29,074 nucleotides of DNA from JANXQG01 sp037147235 (GCA_037147235.1 JBAWVO010000045.1:1-29074), one strand, 5' to 3'; shown: positions 1-8,892, numbered from the stretch's first letter. Notes: a model not told the origin generated them from the letters alone. Numbers and translations are program-made.

Positions 1-366
1 GTCCTTGCCGATCAGCTCGACATCGGCCCACAGGCTCTTGCCGTCGCTCGTCAGGCCGATGACGTTGCCACGGTTGTGTTCGCCGTCCACCTGGAAGTGG
101 GTTCTGGACGGAACGGGGACCGGGATCTTCCGCTCTTTGAACTCTTGGAACGTGTCGGACCAATGCTTCAGCGTGGTCGGTGTGACCTGGAAGGATTCGC
201 CGTCGGCAGTCAAGTAATTGCCACAACGAATCGCCTCCACGCGGAATTTGTAAACCGGCTCGCCGTTGACAAAACGCACGGGCTTCAGTTGGTCGCCACC
301 GGCAGGTATCGCCTTAGCGATATTGTCGAGGGCCAAACAGAATCCGCGTGCGAAACTTGCAACCAT
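1..366 (-). CDS. Partial gene, Mu I-like phage head protease family (3' end outside the window)
   Basis: An open minus-strand frame runs from ATG at 366 to the window edge (122 codons, no stop). An in-frame TAA lies three codons upstream of the ATG, so this is the first possible start of the frame. No good ribosome binding site is visible. The translation contains LTADGESFQVTPTTLKHWSD, then a stretch with VPVPSRTHF, then GEHNRGNVIGL and LWADVELIGKD. This resembles the N-terminal part of Mu-like prophage I proteins, the head maturation protease/scaffold of Mu-type phages: a target region after a DG-[ED]-x-F motif, a P-V-P-x-x-x-x-H motif and a GxV turn followed by a beta strand. The match is from memory of the family and the catalytic part is not in the window. 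If right, the left flank is a prophage or prophage remnant. It could also be an unrelated protein with a similar pattern. Confidence 0.5.
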   Translation of the reverse strand, partial: MVASFARGFCLALDNIAKAIPAGGDQLKPVRFVNGEPVYKFRVEAIRCGNYLTADGESFQVTPTTLKHWSDTFQEFKERKIPVPVPSRTHFQVDGEHNRGNVIGLTSDGKSLWADVELIGKD

Positions 367-1386
367 GATGGCTGTATCTTAGCCCGGTTCGCGCGCAACG
401 ACTGTAGTGAACTCTTTCCTCTGCCCCGACAAAATCGTTGCACCGACGCGGAGGCCCGCTCAGGCTACGCCCGGGCACATGCAGTCGCGGTGAACGCAAC
501 ATACTGAACAAACTACTGAAAAAAGTGCGAAACTTGAACTTAGGAGAAGCCCCGAATCTCCGTCAAAGGCATCGCCGGGATAATGCGTTCCAATGCTGTT
601 GGATGATGCGGTGTGCAGGGGCGGGCTGCCTCGCCCTTGATGGCGACATGGTTTCGTGCCACTGCCGGATGGCGAACCCCGGCCGTCTGGATCCTAACAA
701 ATTCCTTCCATACGACCTTCTGGTTCGCTCGGATCGGGATCTTCCTCGCCTATCCGCCGCCCTGGTTCCGGTTCGTCTATTCCGACGACGGCTGCGAGAT
801 GCTCCAGTGTGAGTGCCAGTTCTTCCGCGATCGGACGGTGGAATCTGGGTTTTCAGTTCAATGCCCGCTTGCCAGTCATCGCCAGGATCTTGGCCGACGC
901 GTCGTTCGTCTCGGCCGTGGGCGATTTTCTGTTGGAAGTGGCAAGCGACAGATCCACGTCCTCTGCGGGCATACCCACGGCGGCGAGATCGATGTGGCGG
1001 AAAATCTGCAGGACGCGGCTGGGCCGGCCGAGCGTGGGTGGTGGGGTTTCTGCCGGGAATGGCCGGTCCTTGCCGTTAGTCCTTGCCAAAATCGCAAAAA
1101 CGAACAAACCCGATGGCAAAATAGAATTCCTTGTGCTTGCGTTGGTTGCTGATAACCTGTGGCGAGGTTAGAATGGAGCTTTTCCTCGTACTTGCGAGTT
1201 ACTGACCCTCTGAAACGGCCCCTGACGGCGCTACCCATCCGCTAAACGGAGAAAAAACCGTCAGGAACCGCGGGCCAAGGTGCGTTTGGTGAAATTAGCA
1301 GAACTAATAACAGTCAGGCAGCTAAAGGATTGCGGTGTGCGCAACCCAAGCTGCCGGAGGCTAGACACGCGGCTCGGATTGAGGAA
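367..1386. other. About 1 kb with no supportable gene
   Basis: Several 60-180 codon open frames exist on both strands, but none shows a recognisable motif, a credible start or consistent codon use. A minus-strand frame (about 1119 to 855, continuing past a stop to about 700) has a weakly protein-like composition and could be a decayed phage gene, but I cannot support it. An 8-bp inverted repeat (CCTGACGG at 1221-1228 and CCGTCAGG at 1258-1265) encloses an A-rich loop. Confidence 0.4.
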
Positions 1387-1676
1387 ATGAACTACTCTTA
1401 CAAACAGAAACCTGTACGCTCATTGCTTCTGGACCAACTGAAAGCTAATATCGTTGTCCGTGGCCCATTTTTCCCGGAGCCGGTGCAGGTCATTGTGGCC
1501 CTATCGATGGGTGGTGCCGCCAAACTGGTTGGCAAGGGGCTGAACACCGGGCAAGTCCACGAGCCGATTCTCAACGCCGAACAACTCCCGCAGCTGACCT
1601 GCACTGCAGATAAAGCGCCGTTCGATGGCGATCCCCAGTATTTCCGCCCGGGCGTCGAGACCATGCGGTTGGCCCT
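1387..1676 (+). pseudogene. Truncated N-terminal fragment of a SNF2-type helicase
   Basis: From ATG 1387 the frame encodes about 97 residues that look like the extreme N-terminus of large SNF2/DEAD-like helicases found in defence and restriction islands. The family pattern is a basic start, then LL-x-Q-L-x-x-x-x-VVRGPFFPEPVQV, then a G-x-x-x-KL-x-GKGL block, then an EQL segment and a DGDPQYFRPGVE motif leading to LAL. In family members this is followed by an alanine-tyrosine-rich stretch, the PLPHQ motif and the Walker A loop. Here the match stops after LAL (about 1676) and unrelated sequence continues to a stop at 1801-1803. The helicase core is therefore missing and the fragment cannot be functional as an ATPase. 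The frame is also open upstream to 1330. The sequence from 1677 to 1860 is unrecognised. Identification rests on memory of the family pattern. Confidence 0.6.
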
Positions 1677-1861
1677 GTTGCCGGCTTTGCTTGGGGTATG
1701 GATCGATCATGGGAGCAGGGAAGACTGGGGGCCGATGTGCTATCCGCCATGGGTACGCTGCCGGAATCGCCCGAAGGCAATGCAAGGCCGAGGACCGGAA
1801 TAAGGCAATCAACTCGTGAGAAGTCATCTCTTGCACCCACCTGTTTAAGAGTCACCGATAA

Positions 1862-1878
1862 TTGGGGAAATTCCCCAA
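1862..1878. promoter_or_regulatory. 17-nt palindrome, candidate operator before the chaperone block
   Basis: TTGGGGAAATTCCCCAA is a perfect inverted repeat with 8-bp arms around a central A. It lies 36 nt before the preferred grpE-like start and overlaps a GATAAT hexamer (1857-1862) that could serve as a -10 element. No well-spaced -35 is evident. TTGCAC at 1831-1836 is about 20 nt away, which is too far. The position fits a repressor site controlling the whole downstream block, but a regulator is not encoded nearby. Confidence 0.4.
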
Positions 1879-1902
1879 GGAATGCCTAGAACCATCCAAT
1901 CC

Positions 1903-1908
1903 AAGGAG
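1903..1908 (+). promoter_or_regulatory. Ribosome binding site deciding the grpE-like start
   Basis: AAGGAG lies 6 nt before ATG 1915, which supports this start over the in-frame ATG at 1882. Confidence 0.65.
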
Positions 1909-1914
1909 CTTAGC

Positions 1915-2679
1915 ATGAGTGCGGAGTCCGAGAACTATGTGAAACCGATTGTGGCGGCCCAGGATCCGCCAGATCTGACGCCGCCCGAACTCGTACCAGC
2001 CTATGAGGCTGAAACGATCGCCAACCGCCAGCCGTTAGTAGATCCCGCGGCCCAAATGCAGTCGCCTGAAGTTGCCGAAAGGAAGATAGATGGGCAGGCT
2101 CGATCTGTGGTTCCGACTGAAGGTGGTGTAATCGCCGCCGCCCGGTTGGCTGAAGCTGATCGCGAGGAGTTGCAGCCCACTCTGCAATATCTCTTGCAGG
2201 CGGTCGAGAAACTCCAGACCAGCTTCAACGACAAGATCCGCTATGACGCCGGACGGGAAGCGATCATCGACCGACTGCACGCCGAGATCCAGGAATATCG
2301 CGCCGACCTGGTTCTGAAACTTCTCAAGCCGATGGCCCTAGATCTCATCAACTTATACGACGACGTGGGCAAGATGGTGACGACAAACAAATCGAAGGTG
2401 GAAGGCTCGGTCGTGGCGCAGAAGCTACTGGCCCTGCTGGAAGACTTTCAAGGAGACATCGAGAGTTTCCTTGATCGCAACGGGTTCACCTCGTTTACCT
2501 CGCCCGAGGATGAATTCGACCCAAAACGCCAGCGTACTTTGCAGCGGGTTTCCACCGATGACCCGACCCGTGATCGCAAGATTGCCGAGCGGATTCGCAA
2601 GGGGTTCGTCTATGAGGAACGCGTAATCCGACCTGAATTGGTGATTGTAGCTGTGTATGAAGCGAAAACTGAGAACTGA
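1915..2679 (+). CDS. grpE: GrpE-like nucleotide exchange factor
   Basis: The gene encodes 254 residues. GrpE proteins are dimeric exchange factors that release ADP from Hsp70. The first ~80 residues are a low-complexity, acidic and proline-containing tail. Residues ~85-170 form a long helical segment, as in the GrpE stalk. The end has the GrpE head pattern: EFDPKRQR (usually FDPxxH), then DRKIAERIRKGFVYEERVIR followed by PELVIVAVY, equivalent to the V-x-x-x-x-x-x-GY-x-x-x-x-x-x-RPA-x-V signature. ATG 1915 is chosen because of the AAGGAG 6 nt upstream. It is the first gene of the block, 27 nt before the first Hsp70 start, so the two are probably co-transcribed. It is longer than housekeeping GrpE and clearly divergent, and it is most likely a dedicated partner of the three Hsp70 proteins that follow rather than the cell's main GrpE. 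Confidence 0.85.
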   Translation: MSAESENYVKPIVAAQDPPDLTPPELVPAYEAETIANRQPLVDPAAQMQSPEVAERKIDGQARSVVPTEGGVIAAARLAEADREELQPTLQYLLQAVEKLQTSFNDKIRYDAGREAIIDRLHAEIQEYRADLVLKLLKPMALDLINLYDDVGKMVTTNKSKVEGSVVAQKLLALLEDFQGDIESFLDRNGFTSFTSPEDEFDPKRQRTLQRVSTDDPTRDRKIAERIRKGFVYEERVIRPELVIVAVYEAKTEN

Positions 2680-2694
2680 AATTGTTTTAACATT

Positions 2695-2700
2695 AGGAGG
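2695..2700 (+). promoter_or_regulatory. Strong ribosome binding site that selects a GTG start
   Basis: A perfect AGGAGG directly abuts ATG 2701, leaving no spacer. It is 6 nt from the in-frame GTG at 2707, so GTG 2707 is the likelier start of the first Hsp70. Confidence 0.6.
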
Positions 2701-2706
2701 ATGATC

Positions 2707-4361
2707 GTGCCAGAAACCTTGAAAAAAGTCTATGGAATCGACCTGGGTACGACGTATTCGTGCATTGCCTTGGTCGATGAAACTGGCAAGCCTGTGATCT
2801 TGCGGAACGACGACAACGAGCCGATCACGGCTTCCGTCGTTTTCTTTGACAACGACAATGTCGTTGTAGGCCGTGTGGCAAAGGAGAACGCCGAGCTACA
2901 ACCGGACAACGTGGTGGAGATGGTGAAGCGGAGCATGGGCGATCCGAACTACTTGTTCCAACATGGCGACAAGTCGTATCGTGCCGAGGAAATTTCCGCT
3001 TTCATCCTTCGGAAGTTAGCCGGCGATGTGCAAAAGCAGACCAACGAAGCGGTCACGGATGTGGTAATCACGGTGCCCGCCTACTTTGGCGTCAACGAGA
3101 AAGAGGCGACCGCCAAGCGGGTAAGATTGCCGGGTTGAACGTGTTGAGCATCATCAACGAGCCGACGGCAGCCGCCATCAGTTACGGCATGGAAAAGACC
3201 GGCGACCAGGTGGTGCTGGTCTACGACCTCGGCGGTGGCACGTTCGATATCACGATGATCGAGATTAAAGGAGGAGGGATTACGGTGATCTGTACCGGCG
3301 GCGATCACAACCTGGGGGGCAAGGATTGGGACGCTATTGTCGTCAGCTATCTGGCCGACCAGTTCCGCCAGCAGACCGGTTCCAGCGAGGATATCCTGGA
3401 AAACCGTGAGACCCTGCAGGACCTTAACAATCGGGCGGAAGCGGCGAAGAAAACGCTCTCCAAGCGGGAGACAGCCCCCATTCGCGTTTCCCATGGCGAA
3501 ACGGCGAAAGTCGAACTCGCCCGTCAGAAGTTCGACGAACTGACGGCCGACAAGCTTGAACGCACCATTACGCTGACCCACGAAGTGCTGGCCGAGGCCA
3601 GGAAGAAAGACTACAACGGTTTCGATCGCATCCTGCTCGTCGGCGGCTCGACGCGGATGCCTCAGGTCCAGGCCCGCGTCCAGAAGGAATTCGCCGTTCC
3701 CTGCGAAATCTACGATCCAGACGAATCGGTGGCCAAGGGGGCCGCAATCTACGGTTGGAAGCTGGCGTTGGACGAGGCGATCAAGATCCAAGTCAGCGAG
3801 GTCACTGGACAGAATGCCGAACAGGTTGATGTATCCAAGACGGATGCCAAGGTTATCGAGCAGGCCAAGCAGGAAGTTGCCCGGCAGTACGGTTTGTCCG
3901 CCGCCACAGTGAAGAGGGCAGCGGAAACCAAGATTGCCGACGTAACTAGCAAGACATTTGGGATCGTGGTCACAATCAACCAGCAGGGAGAGAAGGTAAA
4001 CAACCTCATTCGAAAAAATGACCCAGTACCGGCCGACGTTTGCAGAACCTTCGGCACTCGCGAAGCCAATCAAGAATTTGCGCAGGTGCGCCTGATGGAA
4101 ACCCAGGGTACCGACGAGCTGAGCGAATTGAGCATGTGCACAGAGCTGGGCACGGCCGAGCTGCCTCTTCCGCCGAACCTTCCCGCCGGTGCACCGATCC
4201 ACGTCAAGTTCGTCTTGAACAGGCAGGGGCGGCTGGAGGTTTATGCCACCGAGCCCGTCACGCAGAAGACCGTTCAGATCCAGGTGGACACGGCGAGCAT
4301 CATGTCGGCGCAAGAGGTGGAAAATGCCTGCGCACGCGGTCTCGCGATCGAAGTCTCTTGA
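2707..4361 (+). pseudogene. Hsp70 (DnaK-like) protein 1, broken by a one-base deletion
   Basis: Two frames together make one Hsp70 of about 551 residues. The first frame (2707-3138) has the phosphate-1 motif YGIDLGTTYS, the lysine-containing VKRSMGDPNY and VITVPAYF. It then runs out of frame at about 3117, where AAGCGGGT stands where AAGGCGGGT (Lys-Ala-Gly) is expected. Adding one G restores KAGKIAGLNVL and continues into IINEPTAAA, the phosphate-2 motif VYDLGGGTFDI, the adenosine motif LVGGSTRMP and a beta-type substrate domain ending at 4361. The helical lid of DnaK is absent. An insertion of about 65 residues rich in Gln and Lys follows the ATPase domain. As read, no full-length protein is made. 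A sequencing error at a short G run, a real recent mutation, or two separate polypeptides are all possible. The downstream frame has only a TTG (3135) as an early start and no ribosome binding site. The next gene starts 10 nt after the stop. Confidence 0.85.
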
Positions 4362-4371
4362 GAGGACCACC

Positions 4372-6705
4372 ATGGAGCTTTTAGCGATCGGGATCGACCT
4401 AGGCACGACCAATTCGGCGATCGCCTGGATCAATGATTTGGGGCGGCCGGAGGTCATTCCTAATTGCGAAGGCAGCCCGATCACGCCGTCGGTGATCGAC
4501 TTCAGTCGCGATCCGCCCCTGGTGGGTAAGGAGGCCAAGGAATTGCAAGCCCTGGGAGAGGAGAACATCGCTTCCTTCTTCAAGCGGAGTATGGGCGACC
4601 CAAACTTCGTTGTGCATCTGGGCGGCCAGACGCGGACGCCGGTTGACCTCTCGGCTCTGGTCCTGGAGAAGCTCAAGCGGGACGCCGAGGCCCATTTGGG
4701 TCGCCCAGTGGCTCAGGCCGTGATTACCGTGCCGGCCTATTTCAACAATGGCCAGCGCGAGGCTACGATCGAGGCGGGCCGTAGGGCGGGGCTGGATGTC
4801 TTGCGGATCATCAACGAACCTACAGCCGCCGCGCTAGCCTTCGGCCTCCGCGAAAGCAAGTCGTCTCAGCGCGTGCTGGTCTACGACCTCGGTGGCGGCA
4901 CGTTCGACGTATCGCTCGTCGAGATCTCGCCGCAAAACATCTCCGTACTGGCTACCGACGGGGATCACAACCTAGGCGGCAAGGACTGGGACGACCGCAT
5001 TGTCGTCTATCTCGGCCAGCATTTTGCCGATGCCCACGGCGTTAACCCGCTGGACAACAATATTTCCTTCAACGACCTCTTGGTCCGCGCTGAGGACGTC
5101 AAGAAGCAACTCTCTTCTCGCAACTCAGTTCGCGTACCGATCCACTACGAAGGCCAACGCGAAACGTACGAGTTGACGAGGGAGAAGTTTCAGGAGTTGA
5201 CCCAAGACCTGATGGAGCGTACGCAACGGCTGGCCGAGCAGGTCTTGGAAGAATCGCACTTCTCATGGAACGATTTGACGGGTGTGTTGCTGGTAGGCGG
5301 GTCCACGCGGATGCCAATGGTCCACGATTACGTGCGGCGGATGTCGGGCAAGGAACCAATGACGGGTGTGAACGTGGACGAGGCCGTGGCCCTGGGCGCC
5401 GCTATCCAGGCGGCGATTGACCTCCGCGAGAAAGGCGAGCAGCCGCGGTTCTTCCTCGGCGGCACACGCCGCATTCAGGACGTAATGAGCCACAGCCTGG
5501 GTGTCATCGCCTTGAGCGAAGACCGAAAGTCCTACATCAACAGCATCATCATCCGCAAAAACTCGCCAGTGCCATGCACCGAGTCGAAGCCCTATCAACT
5601 GAACACTCGCGACGGTCGCGACAACCAGTTGGACGTCTACCTGCTCCAAGGCGAGAACGAAATTTCCCATTGTTCGATCCTGGGGAAGTACGTCTTTTCG
5701 GGTATTGCGCACGAGTGCCGCGGCCAGGCCGTCGTGGAAATCGAGTACGGCTACGATCAAAACGGAGTGGTCACGGTCTCTGCCCGGCAGCAGTCAACGG
5801 GGAAGGCCCTGCCGCTGATGATCGAGCCGCTGCCGGCCGACATGTCATGGCTGTCGGCGTTCGCGGGGGGCGGCTCGGGCCGTAGCCTCTCACCCTACAC
5901 GATGCATGCCGGCCAACAGCGCATCCCCGGGGCCATGACCGACCACTTCGGAAACGCCCAGGGATCGGAATACGACCTGGCTGAGAACAACGCCTTTGAA
6001 GGTTCGCTGATCGCAATCCTGCAATTATACACAGGCGAGGGTTTCGATTTCAGCTTGCCGACGGCTGCATTGGCCGAGAAAGGTTTCAGTCTCCGCCGCT
6101 GGACGAGTTCGCCATCGGTTCGCGACTTTCGCGAAACGCTCGACAAGGCATGCCAACTTTGGGTAGTCTCTGACAAATGTCAGCACCTGCAGAAGGACCA
6201 CTTGATGGCCATTTCGGCGTTCTTTGAAGCCGGGAAGGGACTTTTCTTGTGGGGAGACAACGACCCCTATCATGCCGACGCTAACTTCATCATGGACAAG
6301 CTTTTCGGCTGTCACATGGCCGGCTGCGATTACGGCGACCAGATTGTGCCAGTGCAATCGGCGAAGGGCCAGCCCGGATTCATCAGTCACCTGGTCACCA
6401 CGGGCATTGAGCGGCTCTACGAGGGAGTGACCGTCGCCACGATTCCAGCCAATCGCCACTTACAACCGCTCATGTACGGCTCGGCCCGAAACTTGCTCGT
6501 GGCCATTCACGATCACGATGGCCATCGTGCGATCATCGACGGGGGGTTCACCAAGCTGTTCTGCAAGTGGGACACGGCGGGCACCGGCAGGTACGTGAAG
6601 AACGCTGCAAGTTGGCTAGTGAACTTTGAAAGATTTGGGAATTGCGCGGATCTGGCGATGGGGCAGACAGTTGGCTGTTCATCCCTCGCACACCGGGGAT
6701 ATTGA
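4372..6705 (+). CDS. Hsp70 protein 2 with a C-terminal amidotransferase-like domain
   Basis: The gene encodes 777 residues. ATG 4372 is chosen because GAGAGG lies 6 nt upstream and the Hsp70 motif begins at residue 6; the longer open frame from 4243 overlaps the previous gene. The ATPase domain (1-~390) is complete: IGIDLGTTNS (6-15), FFKRSMGDPNF with the catalytic-type lysine, INEPTAAA, DLGGGTFDVS (172-181) and GGSTRMP (309-315). A beta substrate-binding domain follows and ends near LPADMSWL (~residue 490). There is no helical lid. Residues ~520-777 form a separate domain: a YTGEGFDF start, LWVVSD, a helix, GLFLWGDND, and a closing DGGFTKLFCKW strand. This alternation resembles class I glutamine amidotransferase or ThuA-like folds, but I see no clear catalytic Cys-His-Glu set, so it may be a binding domain. 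It sits between two broken Hsp70 genes and may be the only active Hsp70 of the block. Confidence 0.88.
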   Translation: MELLAIGIDLGTTNSAIAWINDLGRPEVIPNCEGSPITPSVIDFSRDPPLVGKEAKELQALGEENIASFFKRSMGDPNFVVHLGGQTRTPVDLSALVLEKLKRDAEAHLGRPVAQAVITVPAYFNNGQREATIEAGRRAGLDVLRIINEPTAAALAFGLRESKSSQRVLVYDLGGGTFDVSLVEISPQNISVLATDGDHNLGGKDWDDRIVVYLGQHFADAHGVNPLDNNISFNDLLVRAEDVKKQLSSRNSVRVPIHYEGQRETYELTREKFQELTQDLMERTQRLAEQVLEESHFSWNDLTGVLLVGGSTRMPMVHDYVRRMSGKEPMTGVNVDEAVALGAAIQAAIDLREKGEQPRFFLGGTRRIQDVMSHSLGVIALSEDRKSYINSIIIRKNSPVPCTESKPYQLNTRDGRDNQLDVYLLQGENEISHCSILGKYVFSGIAHECRGQAVVEIEYGYDQNGVVTVSARQQSTGKALPLMIEPLPADMSWLSAFAGGGSGRSLSPYTMHAGQQRIPGAMTDHFGNAQGSEYDLAENNAFEGSLIAILQLYTGEGFDFSLPTAALAEKGFSLRRWTSSPSVRDFRETLDKACQLWVVSDKCQHLQKDHLMAISAFFEAGKGLFLWGDNDPYHADANFIMDKLFGCHMAGCDYGDQIVPVQSAKGQPGFISHLVTTGIERLYEGVTVATIPANRHLQPLMYGSARNLLVAIHDHDGHRAIIDGGFTKLFCKWDTAGTGRYVKNAASWLVNFERFGNCADLAMGQTVGCSSLAHRGY
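4966..5051 (+). repeat. 86-bp exact repeat shared with Hsp70 gene 3 (copy 1)
   Basis: This stretch of the ATPase domain coding sequence is identical, base for base, to 7373-7458, while flanking codons differ at many third positions. This suggests gene conversion between the two paralogues rather than selection on the protein alone. Confidence 0.8.
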
Positions 6706-6725
6706 CGGGAGAATGCCATAGAATA

Positions 6726-6742
6726 TGCCGCTCAGTGCGGCA
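6726..6742 (+). other. Short hairpin in the gap between Hsp70 genes 2 and 3
   Basis: TGCCGC and GCGGCA pair over a 5-nt loop. No T run follows, so this is not a standard intrinsic terminator. It may be an RNA stability or attenuation element, or chance. The 86-nt gap (6706-6791) is the longest within the chaperone block. Confidence 0.25.
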
Positions 6743-6791
6743 AATCGGAAGTCATTTCTCGCGGCACACTTAAATTTTACAACGACCCGCC

Positions 6792-8863
6792 ATGAAATCT
6801 ATCGCGATTGGGATTGACCTGGGGACGACGAACTCGGCGATCGCCTGGATCAATGATTTGGGGTTCCGAACCAGGAAGGGAGCCCGATCACCCCTTCGGT
6901 GATCGATTTTAGTTGCGATCCGCCACGGGTGGGGGAAGAAGCCAAAGCGTCCCAAGGTCTTGGCGAGGAAAAAATCGCATCGTTCTTCAAGCGGAGCATG
7001 GGCGATCCCAACTTCGTGCTGCATTTGGGAGGCCAGGTACGCACCCCGATCGACCTCTCCGCGTTGGTCCTGAAGAAGCTGAAAGGGGACGCGGAAGCCA
7101 AACTTGGAACGCCGGTAACCCAGGCCGTGATTACCGTGCCGGCCTATTTCAACAACGCCCAGCGTGAGGCGACGATCGAGGCCGGCCGCCTCGCCGGCTT
7201 GGAGGTCTTGCGAATCATCAACGAGCCGACGGCCGCGGCCTTGGCCTTCGGCCTGCGTGAAACGAAGACCGAACAGCGCGTGCTGGTGTACGACCTCGGC
7301 GGCGGGACGTTTGATGTTTCGCTGGTGGAGATAACGCCGGTGAATATCTCCGTCCTTGCCACGGACGGCGACCACAACCTAGGCGGCAAGGACTGGGACG
7401 ACCGCATTGTCGTCTATCTCGGCCAGCATTTTGCCGATGCCCACGGCGTTAACCCGCTCGACAATAACGTCTCGTTCAACGATCTACTGGTGCGGGCGGA
7501 AGACGCCAAGAAGGCCCTTTCGTCGCGCAATTCCACTCGGGTTGCGATCCACTACGAAGGCCAGCGTGAAACTTACGAGTTGACGCGGGAGAAGTTCCAG
7601 GAACTGACGCAGGACTTGATGGAGCGAACTCAGTGCCTGGCAGAACAGGTCATGACGGAGTCGGGCGTGACTTGGACGAACCTCACCGGCGTGTTGCTGG
7701 TAGGCGGGTCCACTCGGATGCCGATGGTCCACGATTACGTGCGGCGGATGTCGGGCAAGGAGCCAATGATGGGTGTGAACGTGGACGAGGCCGTGGCCAT
7801 GGGCGCCGCCATCCAGGCGGCGATTGACCTCCGCGAGAAATCCGGGGGGAAGCACGAGACGTTCTTCCTCGGCGGATCGCGCCGCATCCAGGACGTGATG
7901 AGCCACAGCCTGGGTATGATTGCTGTTTCGCAGGACGGCTCGAAGTACGTCAACAGCATTATCATCCCAAAAAATCAACAGATTCCATGTACGATCCAGC
8001 GTCCATACCAATTGCGGACCCGCCGCGGCGACAACGAGCTGGAAATCTACATAACCCAGGGTGAGATAGAAGACCCTCGCTCTTGCTCATTCCTGGGCAA
8101 GCATCGGCTTACCGGTATTCATCATTCCTCCAGCGGTCCGACCGTGCTGGACATTAGCTATGCTTACGACCAAAATGGTGTAGTGCAGGTTTCTGCATTA
8201 GACCACGCCAGTGGGATCCATCTGCCGATCCGAGTGGAATCGCTTCCCAGCGACATGTCCTGGTTGAGTCGGCCGCCGCAGGCATCCCTTGCTCAGGAGC
8301 ATCTCACGGTCTATATGGCGTTCGACCTTTCGGGCAGCATGGCGGGCGGCCCGTTGCAACAGGCCCAGAAAGCGGCCAACGCGTTCGTCGATCAGATGGA
8401 TCTCGCCCATACTTCGGTGGGCGTGATCGCCTTTGCCGACAGCGTAAGCATCAGCATTAATGCCTCCCAAAACGCCAAGCAACTCAGAAAAGCAATCGGT
8501 AGCCTGAGCATCGGCATGGTTGGCTTTGGCAATGCGACCGATCCTTTCCGTGAAGCACTCGACCTCTTACAGAAGGTTTCTGGGGCCCGATTCCTCATTG
8601 TCTTGACCGATGGCGTATGGAGTCATCAAGAAGCAGCCGTCAAGCGAGCCAAGGCCTGTCACCAGAAGGAGATTGAGGTCGTCGCGATCGGGTTCGGGGG
8701 GGCCGACAAGAAGTTCCTGCGTCGTATCGCGACATCCGAGGAAGCGAGTCTGCTGACGGCAGTCGACAAGCTGGTTTCGACATTCAGCACGATTGCCAAA
8801 GAATTGACCCAACGTGGTTCCGGAGCTGCGAGCGGCAGCTCCCGAATGAAGTGGTTCGGCTAG
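6792..8863 (+). pseudogene. Hsp70 protein 3 with C-terminal vWA domain, frame broken by a 13-nt deletion
   Basis: ATG 6792 opens MKSIAIGIDLGTTNS and INDLG in register with Hsp70 protein 2, then goes out of frame after 6863 and stops at 6900-6902. The remaining protein continues in another frame from VPNQEGSPITPSVID to 8863. Alignment with protein 2 shows 13 nt missing at this point. Restored, the protein would be about 694 residues: a complete ATPase domain (FFKRSMG, INEPTAAA, DLGGGTFDVS, GGSTRMP), a beta substrate domain ending at LPSDMSWLS, and a C-terminal von Willebrand A domain with the metal-binding DLSGS motif (~516-520) and a later FLIVLTDG strand. The longest uninterrupted frame begins at GTG 6899, which removes the first phosphate motif; a protein from there should not hydrolyse ATP normally. 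A TTTGGGG heptamer in slippery-site phase (T TTG GGG, 6857-6863) lies exactly at the break, and a -1 slip would restore the frame. Confidence 0.82.
7373..7458 (+). repeat. 86-bp exact repeat shared with Hsp70 gene 2 (copy 2)
   Basis: This is identical to 4966-5051. Other shorter shared runs flank the adenosine motif and the start of both genes. Confidence 0.8.
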
Positions 8864-8892
8864 TCTTCCAGAATTAGACAAGGCATCACAGC

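Noticed and set aside
613..1152. Plus-strand open frame of 179 codons in the left flank
   Set aside because: It overlaps several equally long frames, has no ribosome binding site or motif, and has unlikely composition (many Cys, Trp, Arg).
1330..1345. GTGTGCG-like sequence that could be a group II intron 5' end
   Set aside because: No domain V hairpin or reverse transcriptase was found, and the downstream sequence reads into the helicase fragment.
3081..4676. Long minus-strand open frame of 531 codons
   Set aside because: It lies opposite the Hsp70 genes, whose plus-strand motifs are clear; its translation is composition-driven with no motif.
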